Positions 1 through 4,895 of a stretch of DNA of 5,211 bases are shown here, one piece after another. A program made the translations under genes and the position numbers. The stretch spans positions 1 through 5,211 of the forward strand of contig CAKZLS010000227.1 in the NCBI GenBank assembly GCA_937127205.1, in the 5' to 3' direction. A model generated the notes under the pieces. The model was not told the DNA's origin. It searched no databases and saw nothing but the letters and a program-made list of their open reading frames with translations. This DNA is from an uncultured Rhodospirillales bacterium (lineage in GTDB: Bacteria > Pseudomonadota > Alphaproteobacteria > Rhodospirillales > Defluviicoccaceae). The stretch's first letter is position 1. Each line of letters opens with the position of its first letter.

Positions 1-446
1 GGTTCCTGCCCGGGGTGTCGCAGGAGCACTCGGGGATCATCCGCGAAGGCGCGAAGCTCTTGTATGCGTATGCCGAGGCGACGGTTCCGAAGGTCACCTG
101 CATCACCCGCAAGGCCTATGGTGGCGCTTACGCGGTTATGGGCTCGAAGCATCTGCGCGCGGACATCAATTTTTCCTGGCCGATGGGCGAGATCGCGGTC
201 ATGGGCGCCACCGGCGCCGCCGAGATCCTGTACCGTAACGAGGCGGGCGATCCCGAAAAATTCGCCGAGCGCATCGAGGAATACCGGGAGAAGTTCGCCA
301 ATCCCTTCCAGGCCGCCCAACGCGGCTTCATCGATGACGTCATCATGCCGCACAACACCCGCAAACGCCTCTGCAAGGCGCTGACGCTGCTGCGTGACAA
401 GGAAGTCACGCCGGCGCAACGCAAGCATGCCAACATGCCTCTCTAG
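1..446 (+). CDS. pccB: Propionyl-CoA carboxylase beta subunit (carboxyltransferase), C-terminal part
   Basis: This is the last 147 residues of a biotin-dependent carboxyltransferase. The reading frame is open from base 3 to the TAG at 444-446 and runs off the left edge. The family is usually a little over 500 residues, so roughly the final quarter to third is present. The visible part is the C-terminal crotonase-like subdomain: an FLPG start, a GGIIR-like GIIREGAKLLYAYAEATVP segment, the KAYGGAY loop (residues 37-43 of the visible part) that belongs to the acyl-CoA and carboxybiotin site, and a typical WPMGEIAVMG stretch. The family transfers CO2 from carboxybiotin to the alpha carbon of an acyl-CoA in the cytoplasm. 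The gene is followed after 15 bases by the matching alpha subunit, which indicates an operon. Propionyl-CoA is the likely substrate from the overall sequence and the PccA-like partner; acetyl-CoA or another short acyl-CoA cannot be excluded from this fragment. The GTG at base 15 is internal, not the true start. Confidence 0.9.
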   Translation, partial: FLPGVSQEHSGIIREGAKLLYAYAEATVPKVTCITRKAYGGAYAVMGSKHLRADINFSWPMGEIAVMGATGAAEILYRNEAGDPEKFAERIEEYREKFANPFQAAQRGFIDDVIMPHNTRKRLCKALTLLRDKEVTPAQRKHANMPL

Positions 447-461
447 GCCGGGGATCAAAAA

Positions 462-2459
462 ATGTTTAAAAAAATCCTGATTGCCAACCGGGGCGAAATC
501 GTCCTGCGGATCAACCGAACGGCGCAGCGCATGGGCATTCCCACCGTTGCCGTTTACTCCGATGCCGACAAGTACGGACTGCATGTCCCGGCCTGCGACG
601 AAGCCGTCCATATCGGACCTTCTCCGGCTTCCGAAAGTTATCTCGTCTTCGATAAGATTATCGATGCGTGCAAGAAGACCGGTGCCGATGCCGTGCACCC
701 GGGATACGGTTTCCTGTCGCAAAATGCCAAATTCGCCGAGGCCTTGGCCAAGGCGGGGATTACCTTCATCGGACCGAACCCGGACGCCACGTCGCTGATG
801 GGTGACAAGCTTCAGTCGACCCAGAAGGCCGAGGAGGTTGGCGTCCCGGTCATTCCGTCTCATTTGGAAGCGCTAAGCGGTATCGAGCAGGCCAGAGAGG
901 TGGCCAACAACATCGGTTATCCGATTATGCTGAAAGCTTCGGCCGGCGGCGGCGGCAAGGGTATCCGCGTTGTGATGGACGAGTCCGAGCTTGAGGAAGG
1001 GCTTCGCATGACGAAGTCCGAGGCGATGTCGGGCTTCGGCGACGACCGCATATTCGTCCAGAAGTTCATCGCCAACCCGCGCCACATCGAGATCCAGGTG
1101 CTTGGCGACAAGCATGGCAACGTCATTCATCTGGGCGAGCGGGAGTGCTCTATTCAGAGGCGCCACCAGAAGGTCATCGAGGAAGCGCCGGCGGTTGTGG
1201 TGGATCCCGGTTTGCGGGAAAGAATGGGCAAGAGTGCCGTCGATCTCGCCAAAGCAGTTGGCTACAATTCGGCCGGAACCGTGGAATTGATGCTCGATAC
1301 CGACGGCAGCTACTACTTCCTGGAGATGAACACCCGCCTGCAGGTGGAGCATTCGGTGACGGAAATTGTCACCGGTGTGGACATCGTCGAATGGATGATC
1401 CGGGTTGCCGCCGGAGAACGTCTGACCATCAAGCAGAAAGACGTTCAAATGCAAGGCTGGGCCATCGAAGCCCGTGTCTACGCCGAGGATCCGAACCGGA
1501 ATTTCATGCCGTCTACCGGACGCATCGTCCGCTACCGGAGTCCCGAGGAAGGGCCGAAGGTTCGCGTGGACAACGGCGTCTACGAGGGCGGCGACGTCAC
1601 CATGTTCTATGACCCGATGATCGCCAAGATCACCACCTATGATCGCGACCGCGATAGCGCGGTGGCCTTGATGCGGCGTTCGCTCGACGAGTTCTACATC
1701 AAGGGGGTCCTGCACAATCTCGCGTTTTTGACGGCGCTAGCGGCCAACCCGCGGTTCCTTAAGGGTGATCTTACCACCAACTTCATCGATGAAGAGTATC
1801 CGCAGGGCTTTTCTCCCGTACCGCTCGACGAAGGCGAGACCAACGCGATCATCGCCGCGGCGACGCTGATGCATTTGCGCTACCTCTATCGCGCCAGCCG
1901 CACCACCGGCATCATGCCGGGATACCCGCGGGTCGTTCCCACCGAGGTGGTTGTGGAGATCGGCGGCAAGCAGTACCCGGTTACCGCGACGCCGGTGGCC
2001 GGCGGCCCCGACGAGGGGTTCGACATCGACACCGGCAGCCAGCTGCTTTCCGTGCACAGCGATTGGCGGATCGGCGATCCGGTGTTGCGCGCAACCATGA
2101 ACAACATCCCGGAGCGCTACAAGGTGGAGCGCAGCGGCCTCGGCTACAAACTGTTCCATATGGGCGCCGAGATCGACGTGATCGTCTACCGCAAGCGGGT
2201 GGCCGAGTTCGCCAAGTTCATGCCGGAACGCAAGCCGCGCGACATGACCAAATATGTACAGGCGCCCATGCCGGGATTGCTCCGCGCATTGACCGTCGAG
2301 GAAGGGGACCGTGTCAGCCCCGGATCGGAAATCGGGACGCTCGAGGCAATGAAAATGGAGAACATCCTCAAGGCCACGCGCTTTGGGAAGGTCTCCAAGC
2401 TGCACGCCGCCGCAGGTGATACGCTCTCCGTCGGACAGATCATCATCGAATTCGAATGA
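462..2459 (+). CDS. pccA: Propionyl-CoA carboxylase alpha subunit (biotin carboxylase plus biotin carrier)
   Basis: This 665-residue cytoplasmic protein carboxylates its own biotin with ATP and bicarbonate and hands the carboxyl group to the beta subunit encoded just upstream. Domains in order: biotin carboxylase N-terminal domain (about 1-112, starting with the IANRGEI motif), ATP-grasp domain (about 115-320) with glycine-rich loop GGGGKG at 162-167 and Lys116, Lys158, Cys229, Lys237, Glu288, Asn290, Arg292, Gln294 and Glu296 matching the known biotin carboxylase active site, biotin carboxylase C-terminal domain (about 335-445), a linking region of the type that joins alpha to beta in propionyl-CoA carboxylases (about 500-590), and a biotinyl domain (about 597-665) with EAMKMEN, biotinylated Lys631, 34 residues from the end. 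The length and the MPERKPRDMTK segment before the biotinyl domain favour PccA over acetyl-CoA or methylcrotonyl-CoA carboxylase. The ATG start has a GGGGA ribosome site at 450-454, 7 bases upstream. One small oddity is Ser298 in QVEHS, where proline is usual. Confidence 0.93.
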   Translation: MFKKILIANRGEIVLRINRTAQRMGIPTVAVYSDADKYGLHVPACDEAVHIGPSPASESYLVFDKIIDACKKTGADAVHPGYGFLSQNAKFAEALAKAGITFIGPNPDATSLMGDKLQSTQKAEEVGVPVIPSHLEALSGIEQAREVANNIGYPIMLKASAGGGGKGIRVVMDESELEEGLRMTKSEAMSGFGDDRIFVQKFIANPRHIEIQVLGDKHGNVIHLGERECSIQRRHQKVIEEAPAVVVDPGLRERMGKSAVDLAKAVGYNSAGTVELMLDTDGSYYFLEMNTRLQVEHSVTEIVTGVDIVEWMIRVAAGERLTIKQKDVQMQGWAIEARVYAEDPNRNFMPSTGRIVRYRSPEEGPKVRVDNGVYEGGDVTMFYDPMIAKITTYDRDRDSAVALMRRSLDEFYIKGVLHNLAFLTALAANPRFLKGDLTTNFIDEEYPQGFSPVPLDEGETNAIIAAATLMHLRYLYRASRTTGIMPGYPRVVPTEVVVEIGGKQYPVTATPVAGGPDEGFDIDTGSQLLSVHSDWRIGDPVLRATMNNIPERYKVERSGLGYKLFHMGAEIDVIVYRKRVAEFAKFMPERKPRDMTKYVQAPMPGLLRALTVEEGDRVSPGSEIGTLEAMKMENILKATRFGKVSKLHAAAGDTLSVGQIIIEFE

Positions 2460-2478
2460 TCGGCGGGTAGGCCGTCTA

Positions 2479-2490
2479 AAGATTAATCTT
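2479..2490. repeat. 12-base perfect palindrome downstream of pccA
   Basis: AAGATTAATCTT is a perfect palindrome, AT-rich within a GC-rich background, placed 19 bases after the pccA stop and just before the stronger hairpin. Read on the minus strand it follows that hairpin and ends in TTTAG, so it may help end the msrA transcript. It could equally be chance; no function is shown. Confidence 0.35.
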
Positions 2491-2494
2491 CCGG

Positions 2495-2522
2495 CGGCTC
2501 CCTCTCGTCAAAGGGGGAGCCG
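2495..2522. terminator. Hairpin between convergent pccA and msrA, possible bidirectional terminator
   Basis: CGGCTCCC at 2495-2502 pairs perfectly with GGGAGCCG at 2515-2522, and the stem extends by a T-G and a C-G pair to 10 bp with an 8-base loop. It lies in the 68-base gap between the pccA stop (2459) and the msrA stop (2528), where both transcription units end. Neither side has a clear T run: TTCGGTT follows on the plus strand, and on the minus strand the next element is the palindrome at 2479-2490. The role as terminator is therefore inferred from stem strength and position. Confidence 0.5.
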
Positions 2523-2527
2523 TTCGG

Positions 2528-3169
2528 TTATCCGGCGGCCTTCGGGGCTTCGTCGCCCCACACTTCTTGCAGACGCTGGTCGCGGCCGCAGCGGTAGCGG
2601 TAGAATTTATACCGGACCGGGTTCACTTTATAGTAATCCTGGTGATAGTCCTCGGCCGGGAAGAATTCGCTGGCTTCGGTTATTTCCGTGACCACGGGTT
2701 TGTCGAAACGGCCCGAAGCCACCAGTTCCTGTTTCGATTGCTCGGCCAGTTGCCTCTGCTCCTCGTTTTCATAGAACACGCCGGTGCGGTACTGATCGCC
2801 GCGATCGCAGAACTGTCCGCCGCCGTCCAGCGGATCCACGTTGCGCCAGAACACCGGCAGCAGCTGTTCGTAGCTTATTTTCGCGGGATCGTAGACAACC
2901 TTCACCGCCTCGGTGTGACCGGTCGTGCCGGACGAAACCTGAGAGTAGGTGGGCGATGGTGTGTTGCCGCCGATGTAACCGGAGGTCGTTGAAATCACGC
3001 CGTCCAGTTCGTCAAAGGGGTGCTCCATGCACCAGAAACAGCCGCCCGCGAAGATTGCTGAGGCGACAGTTCCCTCGGCCGCTTCAGCTTTTCCTTCGGT
3101 ATCCGCAGCTTGGGCGGCGCCGGAAGCGAGGGGCAGAGCAATCAACAAGGCGACAAGCAGGCTTTTCAT
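2528..3169 (-). CDS. msrA: Exported peptide-methionine (S)-S-oxide reductase MsrA
   Basis: The 213-residue protein reduces the S form of methionine sulfoxide in proteins. The N-terminus is a Sec signal peptide: Lys2, a hydrophobic stretch 4-15, and an AQA cleavage site near residue 22, so the enzyme should act in the periplasm. The MsrA domain spans about 36-205. It holds the GCFWCME motif at 43-49 with catalytic Cys44 and Glu49, a GYIGG segment at 64-68, GHTEAV at 84-89, GQFCDRGDQYRTG at 118-130, and YHQDYY at 175-180. Cys47, Cys121 and Cys194 are further cysteines that could resolve the sulfenic acid or disulfide. The ATG at 3169 is preceded by AGGA at 3180-3177 (7-base spacing), which sits right after the msrB stop at 3183. 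The 13-base gap shows co-transcription, and probably coupled translation, with msrB. The tail after about 205 is short and lysine/alanine rich. No electron donor protein for this enzyme is visible nearby. Confidence 0.95.
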   Translation of the reverse strand: MKSLLVALLIALPLASGAAQAADTEGKAEAAEGTVASAIFAGGCFWCMEHPFDELDGVISTTSGYIGGNTPSPTYSQVSSGTTGHTEAVKVVYDPAKISYEQLLPVFWRNVDPLDGGGQFCDRGDQYRTGVFYENEEQRQLAEQSKQELVASGRFDKPVVTEITEASEFFPAEDYHQDYYKVNPVRYKFYRYRCGRDQRLQEVWGDEAPKAAG

Positions 3170-3182
3170 GGATGGATCCTCT

Positions 3183-3674
3183 TTACGCAGGCACGAATTT
3201 CATCGCCACGCCGTTCATGCAGTAGCGCAGACCGGTGGGCGGCGGTCCGTCCTCGAACACATGGCCGAGATGACCGCCGCAGTTGGCGCAGTGCACCTCT
3301 GTCCTCTCCATAAAGAAACTCTTGTCCACGCTGGTACCGATGGCGCCGTCCAGCGGTGCGTAGAAGCTGGGCCAGCCGGTGCGGCTATCGAATTTGGTTT
3401 CCGACGAGAATAGAGCCTGGCCGCAACCCGCGCAGGTATATGTGCCGGGATCGTAAATCTTGTCCAGCGGGCTCGTGCCCGCGCGTTCGGTTCCGTGCTC
3501 GCGCAGCACCCGGTACTGTGCCGGCGTCAACAGGTCTCGCCATTCAGCTTCGGTGCGCACAAACGGGAATTTGGTCGTTTGCCCGGCTTCGCCCCGCGAC
3601 ACCGGCAAAAGGCTTGCCAGTCCCGCGCCGCCGACTGCGGCCAAAGCGCCCGCTAAGACGGATCGACGTGTCAC
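3183..3674 (-). CDS. msrB: Tat-exported peptide-methionine (R)-S-oxide reductase MsrB
   Basis: MsrB reduces the R form of methionine sulfoxide in proteins, complementing MsrA next door. With the GTG start at 3674 it is 163 residues. The N-terminus MTRRSVLAGALAAVGG has twin arginines at 3-4 followed by a hydrophobic stretch, as in Tat signal peptides, and runs to about residue 30. The MsrB domain spans about 40-162: Zn-binding pairs CAGC (81, 84) and CANC (129, 132), TGWPSF at 99-104, GHLGHVF at 134-140, and RYCMN at 150-154 with catalytic Cys152. There is no cysteine in the TGWPSF loop region where some MsrBs have a resolving cysteine, so recycling probably depends on a reductant directly. 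Start choice: GGAGGT at 3687-3682 lies 7 bases before this GTG; the longer reading from TTG at 3689 would place that ribosome site inside the gene. It is transcribed ahead of msrA. Folding with zinc before export would fit the Tat route, which is inference. Confidence 0.93.
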   Translation of the reverse strand: MTRRSVLAGALAAVGGAGLASLLPVSRGEAGQTTKFPFVRTEAEWRDLLTPAQYRVLREHGTERAGTSPLDKIYDPGTYTCAGCGQALFSSETKFDSRTGWPSFYAPLDGAIGTSVDKSFFMERTEVHCANCGGHLGHVFEDGPPPTGLRYCMNGVAMKFVPA

Positions 3675-3681
3675 CACTTTT

Positions 3682-3687
3682 ACCTCC
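3682..3687 (-). promoter_or_regulatory. Ribosome binding site fixing the msrB start
   Basis: GGAGGT on the minus strand is a near-perfect Shine-Dalgarno sequence. It is 7 bases from the GTG at 3674 and 4 bases from the GTG at 3677. It overlaps the TTG at 3689, so TTG cannot be the start. The first of the two GTGs would add one valine only. Confidence 0.75.
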
Positions 3688-3716
3688 AATTCTAGCGTTC
3701 TTGGTTCACTCTATAA

Positions 3717-3744
3717 GAGATAATCATCACAACGCTCCTGTAAA
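3717..3744 (-). promoter_or_regulatory. Weak candidate promoter for msrB-msrA
   Basis: The 112-base gap between the CIA30 gene stop and the msrB start is AT-richer than the genes around it. On the minus strand it contains TTTACA at 3744-3739, a good -35 match, followed after 16 bases by TATCTC at 3722-3717, a poor -10 match. An alternative -10, TATAGA, lies at 3715-3710 but with bad spacing. Some internal promoter here is plausible; the exact boxes are uncertain. Confidence 0.25.
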
Positions 3745-3786
3745 ATCACATCTCCGTTAACCCGATGAGAGCAGGGGATGACGTGG

Positions 3787-4305
3787 TTAAGAATAGAGCG
3801 AAGCGCGGTTGACGGAGAGATCGGCATAAAACGCGCGGCCGATGGCCACCAGGCCAAGCCGGCGCAACACCGTGACGTCAAGAGGTGTGGACAGGCGGTA
3901 GGGCTGGAACTCGGCAAAGGGGATGCGGATATCGGTCCACCGTGGGCCGGCGACGAACGAAGCGCGGTAAGATTGCCAGGGACGAACGGCATCCGAGGTT
4001 CTCAAATGCGCGCCGTAGGTTTCGCCATTCCCTCGAACTCGAAGCTCGACACCGTCAAAGCACGACGCGTCGATTGTCCGGCCTTCGGGCGCGAGATCAA
4101 TGGCCATCTGAATAAAACCGCCGTTGTTGTCAAGACGAACTTCTCCGGTGAGGCGAACGCAGGATTCGCCGTCGATGACCTCGCGGCTGACGGTTTCGTG
4201 GGATACGCCGCCCATCACCCGATCGCTGGAACCCCGCCATGCCGCGTTCGATAACGACATTCTCGCCGCGGTGGCAGTACCATCGCTGAGACCTGCAGCA
4301 CTCAT
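3787..4305 (-). CDS. CIA30 (complex I intermediate-associated protein 30) domain protein
   Basis: With the ATG at 4305 the product is 172 residues and almost all of it is a CIA30-type beta-sandwich domain. Visible family features are Trp23 followed by SSDRVMGGVS (26-35), TGEVRLDNNGGF (53-64), a Gly/Val-rich strand FDGVELRVRGNG (83-94), HLRTSD (100-105), PWQSYRASF (109-117), and a late RRLGLVAIGR (148-157) leading into a final strand. In eukaryotes the family (NDUFAF1) helps assemble respiratory complex I; bacterial members carry the same fold but their role is not settled, so no function is claimed. No signal peptide or membrane segment is seen, so it is probably cytoplasmic. The chosen ATG overlaps the stop codon of the DUF4864 gene as ATGA, which suggests coupled translation. 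A TTG at 4353 would extend the protein by 16 residues inside the upstream gene and lacks support; the ATG at 4260 would still keep the whole domain. Confidence 0.8.
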   Translation of the reverse strand: MSAAGLSDGTATAARMSLSNAAWRGSSDRVMGGVSHETVSREVIDGESCVRLTGEVRLDNNGGFIQMAIDLAPEGRTIDASCFDGVELRVRGNGETYGAHLRTSDAVRPWQSYRASFVAGPRWTDIRIPFAEFQPYRLSTPLDVTVLRRLGLVAIGRAFYADLSVNRASLYS

Positions 4306-4736
4306 GCCTCGCGGGCTTCGCGCGGCCGCAAAATGCATCCGGCGATCTGCCAACGGCCGTCGTCTCCGCGTTCCATCAAATAGAGGGCGACGAAGGCCAC
4401 GGCATTGGGGTCGAGAACGAACACGTGCTGGACCGGGCCCACGTGACTGATGCTCAACGCGCCAAATTCCACCGAACGGGGATTGTAGACCGGCTCGTAA
4501 TTCTTGCGGATCATTTTCATGAATGTCTCGGAGGAGCCGAATTTCGCGCGCACGTTGGGCGCGGAGAACGCGAAGGCGGCATCGCCGTTCTCGGCCTTGA
4601 ACGCCGCCATCTGGCCAAGAATGACTTTGGCGATTTCCTGGCGATCCGAAGCATTGACCGGCGTGAACGAGGGACCCTGCGCGAAAGCGCTTGTGGTGGT
4701 GAAGAAAACCGCGACGACGATGGCCAATCTAAGCAT
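4302..4736 (-). CDS. Exported DUF4864 domain protein
   Basis: This 144-residue protein has a clear Sec signal peptide: Arg3, a hydrophobic stretch about 4-12, and an AFA cleavage site at 17-19. The mature part of about 125 residues matches the DUF4864 pattern: an early helix that contains QMAAFKAENGDAAFAFSAP (42-60), then KFGSSETFMKMI (65-76), YEPVYNPRSVEF (80-91), and a beta region ending with VALYLMERGDDGRWQIAGC (116-134). The shape resembles small NTF2-like domains, which is my inference. No catalytic residues can be named and the function is unknown. The single Cys134 lies near the end. The ATG at 4736 follows GGAGG at 4750-4746 with 9-base spacing, a strong site. The gene is first in its minus-strand group and its stop overlaps the start of the CIA30 gene, so the two are made together even though only this one appears to be exported. 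Confidence 0.82.
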   Translation of the reverse strand: MLRLAIVVAVFFTTTSAFAQGPSFTPVNASDRQEIAKVILGQMAAFKAENGDAAFAFSAPNVRAKFGSSETFMKMIRKNYEPVYNPRSVEFGALSISHVGPVQHVFVLDPNAVAFVALYLMERGDDGRWQIAGCILRPREAREA

Positions 4737-4757
4737 GATACATAGCCTCCAGCGACG

Positions 4758-4768
4758 ATTAGACTAAT
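4758..4768. repeat. Palindrome upstream of the DUF4864 gene
   Basis: ATTAGACTAAT is a perfect inverted repeat of 5-base arms around one A. It begins 7 bases upstream of the GGAGG ribosome site of the DUF4864 gene (reading the minus strand), a place suited to a repressor site or part of the promoter -10 region. It is short enough to be chance. Confidence 0.3.
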
Positions 4769-4848
4769 GTGATACGGTCTCGGTTCGGCTCTGGATGTCT
4801 GCCATGACCATATTGCGGGGTTTGCTTTCTCCTTTCATCTCGGTTTGC

Positions 4849-4862
4849 GAATGTCCACATTC
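4849..4862. repeat. Inverted repeat GAATGT-CC-ACATTC upstream of the NHL gene
   Basis: Perfect 6-base arms surround a 2-base centre, giving a 14-base palindrome typical in size for a dimeric regulator site. It lies 34 bases upstream of the GTG start of the NHL-repeat gene and overlaps the next inverted repeat by three bases. Confidence 0.4.
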
Positions 4863-4877
4863 AACAAGCCTGTTGAA
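4860..4877 (+). repeat. Inverted repeat / small hairpin before the NHL gene ribosome site
   Basis: TTCAACA (4860-4866) and TGTTGAA (4871-4877) are perfect complements around the 4-base loop AGCC. The stem ends 8 bases before the GAGGT ribosome site at 4885-4889. In RNA it could form a small hairpin in the leader; in DNA it could be an operator. The position is suggestive, the function unproven. Confidence 0.42.
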
Positions 4878-4895
4878 GGAAGACGAGGTTGACCG

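Larger units (their letters stand above)
4737..4895. other. Divergent intergenic region with short inverted repeats
   Basis: This 159-base gap separates the minus-strand DUF4864 gene from the plus-strand NHL-repeat gene and must hold the promoters for both. I could not pick convincing -35/-10 pairs on either strand. It contains the palindrome at 4758-4768 near the DUF4864 start, and two abutting inverted repeats at 4849-4877 near the NHL gene start. No reading frame within it looks coding. Confidence 0.6.

Noticed and set aside
873..1715. 280-codon open frame on the minus strand
   Set aside because: It lies wholly antisense to the biotin carboxylase and ATP-grasp part of pccA, whose residues are conserved on the plus strand. 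The translation is rich in His, Asp and Val as expected for a shadow of a GC-rich gene.
1737..2405. 222-codon open frame on the minus strand
   Set aside because: It is antisense to the C-terminal half of pccA including the biotinyl domain, with no recognisable domain of its own.
2567..2992. 141-codon open frame on the plus strand with hydrophobic stretches
   Set aside because: It is antisense to the conserved MsrA domain; the hydrophobic look comes from complementing polar codons.
3757..3790. TTAACC...GGTTAA inverted repeat around the CIA30 stop codon as a terminator
   Set aside because: The arms are 6 bases, AT-rich and 22 bases apart, with no T run after them; pairing would be weak.
3711..3992. 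93-codon minus-strand frame reaching into the gap before msrB
   Set aside because: It overlaps the 3' end of the CIA30 gene in another frame, lacks a ribosome site and has no recognisable features.
3778..4254. 158-codon open frame on the plus strand
   Set aside because: It is antisense to the CIA30 gene, which shows clear family motifs on the minus strand.
4306..4353. TTG-initiated 16-residue extension of the CIA30 protein
   Set aside because: It would lie inside the DUF4864 coding region, has no ribosome site and adds no domain or signal. The ATGA overlap is a better start.
4737..4895. Riboswitch or small RNA in the divergent gap
   Set aside because: Only short inverted repeats are visible; no known riboswitch core or strong terminator was recognised.
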